Source of the DNA: Streptomyces antibioticus
Lineage (GTDB): Bacteria > Actinomycetota > Actinomycetes > Streptomycetales > Streptomycetaceae
Direction of reading: 5' to 3'
Assembly: GCF_002019855.1 (NCBI RefSeq)
Contig: NZ_CM007717.1
Span: forward strand, 4,302,657 to 4,366,656
DNA length: 64,000 bases
Below, piece by piece: positions 17,666 through 26,662 of this stretch. The notes under the pieces were generated by a model. It had not been told where the DNA came from. It saw only the letters and a program-made list of their open reading frames with translations, and did no database searches. Each line of letters begins with the position of its first letter. The stretch's first letter is position 1. Both the position numbers and the translations under genes were made by a program.

Positions 17666-18274
17666 TCAGGAGTTGCTGCCGGAACGCAGCAACAACGGCC
17701 CCTCGCCCACCGCACCCGCGAACTCCGTGACCGCCGAGTAGCCGTCCAGCGCCCCCCGGGTCCGCTCACGGGGCGTCTCGCAGGCGTCGGGCTCGTCCTC
17801 GGCGCCGACGGCGCACCGCGTCTGCACCGTGCGCCCCTCGGGCCCCATGAGACTCAGTACGGCGTTCAGGGCGCGGCCGGTGGCGTTGCGGTAGTAGGTG
17901 CGCGCCCAGGTGTCCGCGCCCTGGGTGAGGACACAGGTCTGCGCCTCGACACCGTCGGGCGAGGTCAGCTCGGGACCGCAGCGGGCGGCGGTGGCCAGGC
18001 CGAGGCCGAGCAGCAGCGGCGAGGCGGAAGGGGAGGGGGAGTCGGGGGCAGAAGGTGACCGGCCGACGCGCGGCGCCTTGGGATCCGTACGGCCGGCCGT
18101 GCCGCCGGCACCGGCCCCGTCGGCCGCGCCCTCCGCCTCACCCGCGTCCACGGCCCCCGCGACGGCGCGCCCTTCGTCCCCCACCGCCCCCTTGGACCCG
18201 GCGGACGCCATGGCCAGGGGAAGGGCCAGCACGCAGGCCACCACGCCGCCGAGGGCAACGAGACGAAGGTTCAT
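17666..18274 (-). CDS. secreted protein of unknown function
   Basis: 202 residues. Signal peptide about 1-26 (LRLVALGGVVACVLALPLAMASA). Residues 27-85 are a Gly/Ala/Ser/Pro low-complexity linker. The C-terminal ~110 residues hold four Cys (AARCGPE, QTCVLTQ, TRCAVG, PDACET), spaced as if for two disulfides, and end in a Leu-rich tail. No catalytic motif. It follows the prim-pol-like gene by 55 bp on the same strand and may be co-transcribed. Confidence 0.72.
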   Translation of the reverse strand: MNLRLVALGGVVACVLALPLAMASAGSKGAVGDEGRAVAGAVDAGEAEGAADGAGAGGTAGRTDPKAPRVGRSPSAPDSPSPSASPLLLGLGLATAARCGPELTSPDGVEAQTCVLTQGADTWARTYYRNATGRALNAVLSLMGPEGRTVQTRCAVGAEDEPDACETPRERTRGALDGYSAVTEFAGAVGEGPLLLRSGSNS

Positions 18275-18329
18275 ACGCGGAAGATAAGGGGCGGACCCGG
18301 TCGTGCCGTCCGGCGCGCGCCCGACACCC

Positions 18330-18995
18330 CTACAACTCGGGGGCGCTCACACCCGTACGAGTGAGGGCGTCGACGACGGCGTCCACCACGGCCTCGACGT
18401 CGGGCACCCAGGGCGAGGCGGAGCCGGGGAGCGGGGCGCGCTCCCAGCGGATGTCGCCGCCGCCGGTCTCCGACGGGGGCAGGGCGATGTAGCCGCCCTC
18501 GCCGTGGAACCGCAGGGAGCCGGGGACGAAGTCCTTGGCGTACAGCAGTTCGCCCAACTGCTCCATGGAGTACGGCCGGACGAGGATCGCCCAGCGGGTG
18601 GGCGAGGCGGTCACCGGGCCGAGCCGGATGCCCGTGCGGTCCAGCGCCACGAGCGCGCGGGACGCGGCGAGGGCCGGCAGGCTCACCGCGCACGGTGCCG
18701 GGCCGCCGGTGGCCAGGACGATCGGGGCGGCCGGCCGGTTGCCCCACCACCAGCGCACCATGCGCGCGTCGGTGGTGGCCGCGAGGAGGCCGGGGTCGAA
18801 GGGATGAGCACCGGGCACCGAGCACTCCGGGTCGGGGCAGCCGCAGCGGGACGTGCTCCGCCGGTCGGCCGTCACACCCGGGAGGACGGGCCACTGCCAT
18901 TCCGTCGCGAAGGTCAGGGCCGAGTCGATCAACTCAGGCCCCGCGTCGCTGCGCTGGGACAGGAGCCTGCGTCGCTTTCCGAGGATCTCGCGCAT
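18330..18995 (-). CDS. primase-polymerase-like (bifunctional DNA primase/polymerase N-terminal) protein
   Basis: 221 residues. The pattern AASRALVALDRTGI, WAILVRPYSMEQLGELLYAKDF and FHGEGGYIALPPSETGGGDIRWERAPLP is that of a shortened prim-pol fold as found in Streptomyces single-domain proteins; a zinc-like CGCPDPECSVPGAHP sits at residues 51-65. The canonical acidic metal pair is less clear than in the protein at 9367-10266, so catalytic activity is doubtful. Divergent from the PP2C phosphatase gene across 514 bp. Confidence 0.72.
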   Translation of the reverse strand: MREILGKRRRLLSQRSDAGPELIDSALTFATEWQWPVLPGVTADRRSTSRCGCPDPECSVPGAHPFDPGLLAATTDARMVRWWWGNRPAAPIVLATGGPAPCAVSLPALAASRALVALDRTGIRLGPVTASPTRWAILVRPYSMEQLGELLYAKDFVPGSLRFHGEGGYIALPPSETGGGDIRWERAPLPGSASPWVPDVEAVVDAVVDALTRTGVSAPEL

Positions 18996-19509
18996 GAGCG
19001 CTCGTTCCTTTCCGTTGCACCGCTGGCAACACCGTGGGCCACATCACACCATGTGTCGATCACTTCACTGTGCGTACCTTTTGGCGCATCACACCCCTGT
19101 TCATGACAGGGGGGTCCCCTGGAGGTCGGGTGACGGCTGCTTCCGCGGCCACTCCGTCCGGCTTGCATCCATCTACATCATGGGCATGGCGTGGGGTGGC
19201 GAAGTCTGGCGTTTTGCCGTCTCGTGTATTTCTCTCCGCCTCCGCCACGGGAGGATGGGGCGCGGTCGTCGGTGGATAGGACGCCGGGGTCGGTCACCAG
19301 GTTCCGGGTGGCTCCCGACGACCTCTGGTCCTTACCGAGTACGTACCCATCACGACCGCTGTGACGCTCTGTGGAGCAAGGCCAGTCGACCGCAAACACC
19401 CGTTACCCGAGTCAGTTTTAGGCCAACTTTGTTATTTAGCAAGGGAGCCGGGGGACGCTGTCCGATTCCCCCCAAACGCCCCATGGACACCAGCGATCCC
19501 GGCAGGACA
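18996..19509. other. 514-bp regulatory gap between divergent genes
   Basis: No convincing gene. The stretch around 19410-19442 is unusually AT-rich (for example AACTTTGTTATTTAGC) and is the probable promoter region of the PP2C gene. No clear operator palindrome found. Confidence 0.45.
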
Positions 19510-21027
19510 ATGCTGGACATCCCCTTACGAGTGCGTGTACATGTGGAGACACTGCTAGCGGCGCAGATTGACATGGGGGTTTGCGATGCTTTTGAGCAAT
19601 ACGCTCCGGTCCGAGAGCCGGATGCCATGAACGCCCCTCACCCTCCGAAAGTGGCCGGAATCGATTCAACGGTTCCCTCGCCCGCACACACTGTCGCGCC
19701 CGCGCCCGTACCCCCGGACGCCCCGTCCGCCCCGGCGGCCACCACCGGCCCCGGGGCGCTTCTCCAGGACCGCCTGGCCGGCTGGGTCTCCGACCTCACG
19801 ACGCTCCATGAACTCACCGAGCGGCTGACCCGCACCGACACCCTGCCCGACGCCCTCCAGGAACTGCTGCGCGCCGGATCCGCCCTCGTGGGCGCCCGGC
19901 GCGGCCTCGTCGCCCTGGAACCCGCCGACGGACTCGGCCCCGCGACCACGATCGGCCTCGGCCTCGGCCACGCGGACCTCGGGCACATCGAGACCGTGCC
20001 CCGCAGCGCCCTGTCCTTCGGACGGATCCTCGACGGCCTGCCCGGCGCCGAGGGCGAGATCGCCGAGCCCGACCTGCTCGCCGAGGACGGCCTCGACCCC
20101 CGCCACCGGGAGGTCGCCGCCCGCCTCGGCTACGCCGCGAGCTATGCCCTGCCCCTCGACACCGAGGGCGCGAAGGGCCGGCTGGGCGCCGTCGTCTGGC
20201 TGTACGACGAACCCGCCGAACCGGCCGAGCGCCGCCGCCATCTGGTGGGGCTGTACGTCCGGCACGCCGCCGAGCACCTCGCGCGGCTGCTGGAGGTCGA
20301 GCGCACGCGCGCGGCCATGGCGACGATGGCCGAGGAGCTGCTGCCGTCCCGGCTGCCGAGGGTGGCCGGGGTGCAGCTCGCGGCCCGGCACCGTACCGGC
20401 CCGCGCGGGGGCGGCGACTGGTACGACGCGCTGCCGCTGCCGGACGCGGCCCTCGGCCTCGCCGTCGGATCGGTCACCGGCACCGGGCCGAGCGCCGTCG
20501 CCGCGATGGGCCGGCTGCGCGCCTCCCTGCGCGCGTACGCCGTCATGGAGGGCGAGGACCCGGTCGCCGTCCTGTCCGACCTGGAGCTGCTGCTGCGGCT
20601 GACCGAACCGGCCCGTTCCGCGACCGCGCTGTTCGCCTACTGCGAGCCCGCCCTGCGCAAGGTCACCCTGGCCGGTGCCGGGCACTGCCCGCCGCTGCTG
20701 GTCGGCGAGCGGCGCACCGAGTTCGTGGAGACCTCCGTCTCCGCGCCGCTGGGCATGCTGTCCTGCTGGGAGGCGCCGAGCGTGGAGCTGGAGGCCGAGC
20801 CCGGCGAGACCGTCCTGCTCTACAGCGACGGCCTGCTGCACCGCACCGGCGACTCCGTCGACCGCGCCTTCGCCCGGCTGCACGCGGCCGCCTGCGGGGT
20901 GCCGAGGGCGCTGCGCGACGACCCGGGCGCGATCGCCGACCATGTGCTGCGCACGGTCCTGCCGGACGGGGAGGCCGACCGGGACGACGAGGAGGACGTC
21001 GTCCTGCTCGCGGCGCGGTTCGAGTGA
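19510..21027 (+). CDS. GAF-PP2C (SpoIIE/RsbU-type) serine phosphatase with an N-terminal TTA codon
   Basis: About 505 residues. A GAF-like sensor covers about 95-260 (ALQELLRAGSALVGARRGLVAL). The SpoIIE-type PP2C domain covers about 285-500, with metal-site motifs RGGGDWYDALPLPD, GHCPPLL and LLYSDGLLHR. Such enzymes dephosphorylate anti-anti-sigma proteins and so release sigma factors. Start: ATG at 19510 after GGCAGGAC, opening LDIPLRVRVHVETLL; an ATG at 19627 would remove 39 residues. If 19510 is used, codon 6 is TTA (19525-19527), so translation would depend on the bldA tRNA. Confidence 0.85.
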   Translation: MLDIPLRVRVHVETLLAAQIDMGVCDAFEQYAPVREPDAMNAPHPPKVAGIDSTVPSPAHTVAPAPVPPDAPSAPAATTGPGALLQDRLAGWVSDLTTLHELTERLTRTDTLPDALQELLRAGSALVGARRGLVALEPADGLGPATTIGLGLGHADLGHIETVPRSALSFGRILDGLPGAEGEIAEPDLLAEDGLDPRHREVAARLGYAASYALPLDTEGAKGRLGAVVWLYDEPAEPAERRRHLVGLYVRHAAEHLARLLEVERTRAAMATMAEELLPSRLPRVAGVQLAARHRTGPRGGGDWYDALPLPDAALGLAVGSVTGTGPSAVAAMGRLRASLRAYAVMEGEDPVAVLSDLELLLRLTEPARSATALFAYCEPALRKVTLAGAGHCPPLLVGERRTEFVETSVSAPLGMLSCWEAPSVELEAEPGETVLLYSDGLLHRTGDSVDRAFARLHAAACGVPRALRDDPGAIADHVLRTVLPDGEADRDDEEDVVLLAARFE

Positions 21028-21187
21028 TCGGCCGTGATCTGTCGCGACTCGTCGTGTCCTGTCGTGACCCGTCGCGACCGAACGTGGTCGTCCGGTGACC
21101 GGTCGGTGACAGCAGCTTCCCCCCTGGACCCCCTTACGTACGACCGTACGATGGAGGGGGTCCAGTGCCGTATCGAGGAGGAAGACC

Positions 21188-22645
21188 GTGGCCGACGAGC
21201 TCACCCCGGAGACCCCGGAAGAGTCTGAAGAGCCGATCAAGCAGCGCAAGAACGGCCTGTACCCGGGCGTCTCCGACGAGCTGGCCGAGAACATGAAGTC
21301 CGGCTGGGCCGACACCGAGCTGCGGGACCTGGAGCCGATCGCCCAGGCCACCGAGACCGCCGCCCGCCGGGCCGCGCTCTCCGCGCGCTTCCCGGGCGAG
21401 CGGCTGGTGATCCCCGCGGGCAACCTCAAGACCCGTTCGAACGACACGGAGTACGCCTTCCGCGCCTCCGTCGAGTACGCGTACCTCACCGGCAACCAGA
21501 CCGAGGACGGCGTCCTGGTGCTGGAGCCCAAGGGCGAGGGTCACGACGCGACGATCTATCTGCTGCCGCGCTCCGACCGGGAGAACGGCGAGTTCTGGCT
21601 CAGCGGCCAGGGCGAGCTGTGGGTCGGCCGCCGCCACTCCCTCACCGAGGCCGCGAAGCTGTACGGCCTGCCCGCCTCCGACGTGCGCGAGCTGGCCGCC
21701 GCCCTGCGCGAGGCCACCGGGCCGGTCCGGGTCGTGCGCGGTCACGACGCCGGCATCGAGGCCGCCCTGACCGACAAGGTCACCGCCGAACGCGACGAGG
21801 AGCTGCGGGTCTTCCTCTCCGAGGCCCGGCTCGTCAAGGACGACTTCGAGATCGGCGAGCTGCAGAAGGCCGTCGACTCCACGGTCCGCGGCTTCGAGGA
21901 CGTCGTGCGCGTGCTCGACAAGGCGCAGGCCACCTCCGAGCGCTACATCGAGGGCACGTTCTTCCTGCGCGCCCGGGTGGAGGGCAACGACGTCGGCTAC
22001 GGCACCATCGCCGCCGCCGGACCGCACGCCTGCACCCTGCACTGGGTGCGCAACGACGGCCCGGTCCGCGCGGGCGACCTGCTCCTGCTGGACGCGGGCG
22101 TCGAGACGCACACGTACTACACCGCCGACGTCACCCGCACCCTGCCGGTCGACGGCCGCTTCACGGACATCCAGCGCAAAATCTACGACGCGGTGTACGA
22201 CGCCCAGGAGGCCGGCATCGCGGCCGTCCAGCCGGGCGCCAAGTACCGCGACTTCCACGACGCGGCCCAGCGCGTGCTGGCCGAGCGGCTCGTCGAGTGG
22301 GGCCTGGTCGAGGGGCCGGTGGAGCGGGTCCTGGAGCTGGGCCTCCAGCGCCGCTGGACGCTGCACGGCACGGGTCACATGCTCGGCATGGACGTCCACG
22401 ACTGCGCCGCCGCGCGCGTGGAGTCGTACGTCGACGGCACCCTGGAGCCGGGCGTGGTCCTCACCGTCGAACCGGGCCTGTACTTCCAGGCCGACGACCT
22501 GACCGTGCCGGAGGAGTACCGCGGCATTGGCGTCCGCATCGAGGACGACATCCTCGTCACGACGGACGGCAACCGAAACCTCTCGGCGGCCCTGCCGCGC
22601 CGCTCGGACGAGGTCGAGACGTGGATGGCGTCCCTGACGGCCTGA
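21188..22645 (+). CDS. pepP: Xaa-Pro aminopeptidase (M24B metallopeptidase)
   Basis: 485 residues. The N-terminal creatinase-like domain occupies about 1-210. The pita-bread domain carries the five expected metal ligands: Asp in LLLDAGVE, Asp in TADVTRTLP, His in GTGHMLGMDVHD, Glu in VEPGLYF and Glu in VRIEDDILVT. Removes N-terminal residues preceding proline in the cytoplasm. GTG start after GAGGAGGAAGACC. A strong terminator follows. The acidic, disordered first 20 residues are typical of actinobacterial forms. Confidence 0.94.
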   Translation: MADELTPETPEESEEPIKQRKNGLYPGVSDELAENMKSGWADTELRDLEPIAQATETAARRAALSARFPGERLVIPAGNLKTRSNDTEYAFRASVEYAYLTGNQTEDGVLVLEPKGEGHDATIYLLPRSDRENGEFWLSGQGELWVGRRHSLTEAAKLYGLPASDVRELAAALREATGPVRVVRGHDAGIEAALTDKVTAERDEELRVFLSEARLVKDDFEIGELQKAVDSTVRGFEDVVRVLDKAQATSERYIEGTFFLRARVEGNDVGYGTIAAAGPHACTLHWVRNDGPVRAGDLLLLDAGVETHTYYTADVTRTLPVDGRFTDIQRKIYDAVYDAQEAGIAAVQPGAKYRDFHDAAQRVLAERLVEWGLVEGPVERVLELGLQRRWTLHGTGHMLGMDVHDCAAARVESYVDGTLEPGVVLTVEPGLYFQADDLTVPEEYRGIGVRIEDDILVTTDGNRNLSAALPRRSDEVETWMASLTA

Positions 22646-22660
22646 GCCACATGCACACGG

Positions 22661-22698
22661 GAACGGCCGGGCACCCGAACGTCGGTGCCCGGCCGTTC
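22661..22698 (+). terminator. terminator after Xaa-Pro aminopeptidase gene
   Basis: A 15-bp perfect stem (GAACGGCCGGGCACC with its complement) and 8-nt loop, 15 bp past the stop. No long U-tract, as is usual in Streptomyces. Confidence 0.8.
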
Positions 22699-22842
22699 GC
22701 GTGTCTGCGCGGGTGGGGGGGGGTCGTCAAGGCAGCGCGTCCACGAACAGCGCACCCGCCAACTCGCCGTACCGGAATCGGCGGACGCCGCCTGGTAGCC
22801 GGCGACGGCGGGACCGCCGGCCGCGACCGTGCCGACGCGGCG

Positions 22843-23292
22843 TCAGACCGCCATCAGCGGGGCGTCCTTGCGCCACTTGAGGATCTTGTCGAAGCTCACC
22901 ACGGCCCCGGCGCGCCCCGGCTTGTTGCCGATGTGGACATGGTCCGCCAGTTCCTGGATGAGGTGCAGACCGCGGCCGTCCTCCGCGTACACGGACGCCA
23001 CCGCGCGGCTGGGGCGCTCGCCGAGGAAGCCGGGACCGGAGTCGGCGACCTCGATACGACACTTCTCGCCGTCGAGGTAGGCGGTGACCCGGTACGCCTC
23101 CGACCCGCCGCCGTGCCCGCGGTTCCCGCCGTGCTCGACGGCGTTGGCGCACGCCTCGCTGAGGGCGACGGAGAGGTCGTAGCTGACGTCCGGGTCGACG
23201 CCGGCCGTCTCCATGGTGCCGAGGAGCAGACGACGGGCGAGCGGAACACTCGCGGCTTCACGCCGCAGATGGAGTGACCACCAGATGCTCAT
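22843..23292 (-). CDS. ATP-binding anti-sigma-like protein (RsbW/HATPase_c_2)
   Basis: 149 residues from the ATG that follows AGGAGG by seven bases; upstream in-frame codons are read-through of the leader. GHKL boxes: SEACANAVEHGGN (N-box), EVADSGPGF (G1), EDGRGLHLIQELADHV (G2). The short length is that of a stand-alone anti-sigma kinase. Faces the membrane protein of the copper region across a 264-bp divergent spacer. Target sigma or anti-anti-sigma not identifiable; the PP2C phosphatase two genes away could oppose it. Confidence 0.85.
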   Translation of the reverse strand: MSIWWSLHLRREAASVPLARRLLLGTMETAGVDPDVSYDLSVALSEACANAVEHGGNRGHGGGSEAYRVTAYLDGEKCRIEVADSGPGFLGERPSRAVASVYAEDGRGLHLIQELADHVHIGNKPGRAGAVVSFDKILKWRKDAPLMAV

Positions 23293-23556
23293 GCTCCAGC
23301 CTCCTGGCTGCGGCTCGACATACCGATACGTATTGCCGCTACGACACCTCCGTAAGCGCGAATTCCACGTGATGCGGCCCATATGGGGGATGTGGTGAAG
23401 GCGGGAATCGGTGTATGTGAGGCGCACGGGGCATCAGTCGTACCAGTCGTCCCAGAAGCGGATCATAGGGTGATCTTTCCCATCTCACCGGGGCATGCGG
23501 AATCTTGCGGACCTGCCGTATGACGGCCGCGCGGCCAGTGCGATGATGAGCCCGCC

Positions 23557-24495
23557 ATGAGTGCCCCCCACTCGCGCGCGGCGCGCCTTCGAGACGAGCG
23601 CCCCGGCGGCGCGCGTTCCGAAGCCGGCCCCCGGCTGCTGCGGGCCGCGGTGTTCGCCGCGGTCTGTGTCGTGCTGGCCGCGGCCGGGCACACCATGGCC
23701 GCCTGCACCGCCGTTCCGCTGTGGACGCTCGGCGCGGGATTCCTGGGCGTGCTCGCGGTGGTGGTGCCGCTCGCCGGGCGCGAGCGCTCGCTGCCGTACG
23801 TCGCCACACTGCTCGCCGTCGGACAGGGCGTGCTGCACACCCTGTTCGGGCTCGGGCAGCACACCGCCGCGGCGGCCACGACGACGGCCACGGGCCTCAC
23901 GGACGCCGAACTGGTGGCGCGGGCCGCCCGGCTGGTCTGCGGGGCCGCGGCCGCGGCGATCACCCCCGCCCGGGCCCAGCAACTGCTGATCGACGCCCGG
24001 CTCTACCCGGGCGGGACGGGTGGCACCGGCGGCACGGGCGCGACGGGCGGCATGGGTTCCATGCAGGGTTCCATGCACCACGCGGCCGACGCCCTGCCGA
24101 CCGCCGTCGTCGGCGGCGGCTCGGGGCTGTCGTCGATGGCGCCGCTGTCGTTCCTGCCGTCGCCGCATCTGCTGCCGTCCCTGCCCATGCTGCTCTGCCA
24201 TCTCCTCGCGGCCCTCGCCGCCGGCTGGCTGCTGCGGCGCGGGGACGCCTCCCTGCGGCGGCTGATCGACCTGTCGGCGCACGGCGTCGCCGAGGGGGCG
24301 TGCGTACGGTCCCTGCGCGCGGCGCTGGCGCTGGTGCGCGCGCTGCTGGCCGGGCTGCCCGCCACGCCCGCGGCGGCCCCCCGCCCGCCGCGCACCACGC
24401 CGCTCGCACCGGCCGAGCCGCGCACCACGGCACTCCAGCACTCGGTGATCAGACGCGGCCCGCCGGCCGCCGGGGCTCTCGTCCTCGCTGCCTGA
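23557..24495 (+). CDS. multi-pass membrane protein with a Met/His-rich loop, probable copper-related
   Basis: 312 residues with four or five hydrophobic segments (about 28-48, 52-72, 78-98, 180-215). Between them lies GGMGSMQGSMHHAAD, a Met/His cluster of the kind that binds Cu(I) outside the membrane, preceded by GGTGGTGGTGATG repeats. It heads the co-directional copper genes (YcnI, Sco1, PCu(A)C, CopC-CopD, DyP), so a role in copper handling is plausible. No known transporter motif (no CPx, no CxxC). The C-terminal ~60 residues are Pro/Ala-rich and probably cytoplasmic. Start: ATG at 23557 following a GATGAG-type site, not decisive. Confidence 0.7.
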   Translation: MSAPHSRAARLRDERPGGARSEAGPRLLRAAVFAAVCVVLAAAGHTMAACTAVPLWTLGAGFLGVLAVVVPLAGRERSLPYVATLLAVGQGVLHTLFGLGQHTAAAATTTATGLTDAELVARAARLVCGAAAAAITPARAQQLLIDARLYPGGTGGTGGTGATGGMGSMQGSMHHAADALPTAVVGGGSGLSSMAPLSFLPSPHLLPSLPMLLCHLLAALAAGWLLRRGDASLRRLIDLSAHGVAEGACVRSLRAALALVRALLAGLPATPAAAPRPPRTTPLAPAEPRTTALQHSVIRRGPPAAGALVLAA

Positions 24496-24622
24496 CACGA
24501 CGCGACCGGCACTCCACCGACTCGGGGGGACGGGGCGCTGTCGTACGGCACGCGCGCGTGCGTGGTGCTCCGCGCACGTCTGTCACCGTCGCCACCTCAT
24601 CCTGAGTGGAGTGCTCACCGTC

Positions 24623-25384
24623 ATGAAGACCTCTCGTATCGCCGCCGCCACCGTCGTCGCCGGTCTCGCCGTCCTCGGCGTGGCCTCGCCCGCCCTCGCG
24701 CACGTGTCCGTCCAGCCGGAGGGCACGGCCGCCAAGGGCGGTTACGCCGTCGTCGACTTCAAGGTGCCCAACGAGCGCGACAACGCCTCGACCACCAAGC
24801 TCGAAGTGACCTTCCCGACCGACCACCCGCTGGCCTCGGCCATGCCGGAGCCGATCGACGGCTGGAAGATCCAGGTCACCAAGGCCACCCTCGACAAGCC
24901 GATCGAGCTGCACGGCAAGCAGATCTCCGAGGCCGTCTCCAAGATCACCTGGACCGCGACCGGCAAGGGCGTCGAGCCGGGCTTCTTCCAGAAGTTCCCG
25001 GTGTCCGTCGGCACGCTCCCGGAGGACACCGACGAGCTCGTCTTCAAGGCGATCCAGACGTACTCCAACAAGGAGGTCGTGCGCTGGATCGAGGTCCAGG
25101 AGGACGGCGCGGAGGAGCCGGAGAACCCGGCTCCCGTGCTCGCCCTGTCCGCCGCCTCCGAGGACGGCCACCACGGCGCGGGCGCCGACAAGGCGTCCGA
25201 CGACTCCCACGGGTCCGAGGAGAAGGACGACGCCAAGGCGGCCGCCGCGACCACCGAGGCCGCGGACGCCGACAGCAGCGACACCACGGCCCGGGTCCTC
25301 GGCGTGGTCGGCATCGTCGTCGGCGCCGCGGGCGTCGGCTACGGCGTGCTGGCCGGACGCCGCCGGACGACGACCGACGCCTGA
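24623..25384 (+). CDS. YcnI-like (DUF1775) copper-binding exported protein
   Basis: 253 residues from the ATG at 24623. A signal peptide (TSRIAAATVVAGLAVLG through SPALA) is cut so that the mature protein begins AHVSVQPE, the invariant N-terminal His used for Cu(II) binding in YcnI proteins. A single beta domain runs to about residue 165, with the conserved Trp in KITWTATGKG. A Glu/Asp/Ala-rich linker and a C-terminal membrane anchor (VLGVVGIVVGAAGVGYGVLAG) end in arginines. Acts on the outer side of the membrane. A GTG four codons earlier is a poorer start. Confidence 0.9.
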   Translation: MKTSRIAAATVVAGLAVLGVASPALAHVSVQPEGTAAKGGYAVVDFKVPNERDNASTTKLEVTFPTDHPLASAMPEPIDGWKIQVTKATLDKPIELHGKQISEAVSKITWTATGKGVEPGFFQKFPVSVGTLPEDTDELVFKAIQTYSNKEVVRWIEVQEDGAEEPENPAPVLALSAASEDGHHGAGADKASDDSHGSEEKDDAKAAAATTEAADADSSDTTARVLGVVGIVVGAAGVGYGVLAGRRRTTTDA

Positions 25385-25402
25385 TCCGGGGCCCGGGCGG
25401 GC

Positions 25403-25428
25403 GGCGCCGGCGGCTGACCGCCGGCGCC
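25403..25428 (+). terminator. terminator between YcnI and Sco1 genes
   Basis: 11-bp perfect stem GGCGCCGGCGG/CCGCCGGCGCC with a 4-nt loop, 18 bp past the YcnI stop. It suggests that the Sco1 operon has its own promoter. Confidence 0.65.
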
Positions 25429-25528
25429 CGGCCCGGCTCGACTCGTCCACGGTGCGTGCCGGGGGCGTACTGCACGTCCGTACGCCCCCCGGCGCCCGCC
25501 GGAGTTCATACATCTGGGACATTTCTCT

Positions 25529-26197
25529 ATGCGCACCAAGACGTTCGCCGCGGCGGCGCTGCTCGCCGCCGCCACCCTGACCCTCTCCGCCTGCGGCACC
25601 GACGGCGGGGACGGCGACAACAGCGCCGTCGCCGTGGTCGACCCCGAGTCGGCGAAGACCGCCGCGTCCTCGCACGTGACCGTGCTGGACCAGCCGTTCG
25701 CCAAGCCCGACCTCGTGCTCACCGACACCGAGGGCAAGAGCTACGACCTCCGTGAGCGGACCAAGGGCCATCCGACCCTGGTCTACTTCGGCTACACCAA
25801 CTGCCCCGACGTCTGCCCGCTGACGATGAACAACATCGCCGTCGCCAAGAAGCAGCTCCCGAAGGCGGAGCAGGACGCGCTGCGGATCGTGTTCGTCACC
25901 ACCGACCCCGAGCGGGACACCCCGGCCGCGCTCGGCACCTGGCTCAAGGGCATCGACCCCGAGGCCGTCGGCCTGTCCGGCGACTTCGCCACCATCCAGA
26001 CCGCCGCGCGCGCCCTCGGCATCTCCGTCGAGGCACCGCACAAGGACAAGAACGGCAAGACGGTCTCCACCCACGGCACCCAGGTCGTCGCCTTCTCGCC
26101 GAAGACCGACGCCGGCTACCTGCTCTACAACGACGAGGCCACCGTCGACGAGTACACCAAGGACCTGCCCAGGATCATCAAGGGACAGAACCCGTGA
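25529..26197 (+). CDS. sco: Sco1/SenC-type copper chaperone lipoprotein
   Basis: 222 residues. Lipobox LSAC near residues 19-22. Thioredoxin-like fold with the copper/thiol motif NCPDVCP at about residues 90-96 and the third ligand His in VSTHGTQVV. Delivers copper to the CuA site of cytochrome oxidase and, from published Streptomyces work recalled from memory, participates in copper transfer linked to morphological development. Its stop overlaps the next start by four bases (GTGA), so the two are coupled. Confidence 0.94.
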   Translation: MRTKTFAAAALLAAATLTLSACGTDGGDGDNSAVAVVDPESAKTAASSHVTVLDQPFAKPDLVLTDTEGKSYDLRERTKGHPTLVYFGYTNCPDVCPLTMNNIAVAKKQLPKAEQDALRIVFVTTDPERDTPAALGTWLKGIDPEAVGLSGDFATIQTAARALGISVEAPHKDKNGKTVSTHGTQVVAFSPKTDAGYLLYNDEATVDEYTKDLPRIIKGQNP

Positions 26198-26649
26198 GGC
26201 TCCTGGCACCCATGGCCCTGGCGGCGGCGCTGCTGCTGACGGGCTGCGGCACGGGCTCGGACCCGGACTCCGGGGCCGCGAAGCTGTCGGTGCGCTCCGC
26301 CTACATACCGCAGCCGGTCTCCGACACCATGGCCGCCGGCTTCCTCACCATCGTCAACGAGGGCGGGGCGAAGGACGAGCTGACGTCCGTCACCAGCACC
26401 GCCGCGGGCAGCGTCACCCTCCATGAGACCGTCGGCTCGTCGATGCGGGAGGTCGACTCCCTCGACGTCCCCGCGCACGGCAGCCTGGAGTTCAGGAGCG
26501 GCGGCAGCCATCTGATGTTCGAGCAGCTCCGGCGCAAGCCCGTGGAGGGGGAGACGGTGACCGTCGAACTGCACTTCGCCGCGTCCGGCCCGCTGAAGGT
26601 CGACATCCCGGTGGAGTCCGCCGTGTACACCCCCAAGACCGGCCACTGA
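26194..26649 (+). CDS. ecuC: PCu(A)C-type periplasmic copper chaperone lipoprotein (ECuC-like)
   Basis: 151 residues. Lipobox LTGC at about residues 15-18. The Cu(I) motif H-x(6)-M ... H-x-M is present: LHETVGSSM and GGSHLMF. Beta-rich DUF461 domain. Hands Cu(I) to Sco1 or directly to cuproenzymes at the outer membrane face. The gene symbol follows the S. lividans orthologue name from memory. Overlaps the Sco1 gene and precedes the CopC-CopD fusion by 13 bp. Confidence 0.92.
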   Translation: MRLLAPMALAAALLLTGCGTGSDPDSGAAKLSVRSAYIPQPVSDTMAAGFLTIVNEGGAKDELTSVTSTAAGSVTLHETVGSSMREVDSLDVPAHGSLEFRSGGSHLMFEQLRRKPVEGETVTVELHFAASGPLKVDIPVESAVYTPKTGH

Positions 26650-26662
26650 GGGAGGGACCACC

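Noticed and set aside
22715..22723. Run of nine G residues
   Set aside because: Intergenic, in no reading frame, so not a phase-variation tract; possibly a sequencing artefact.
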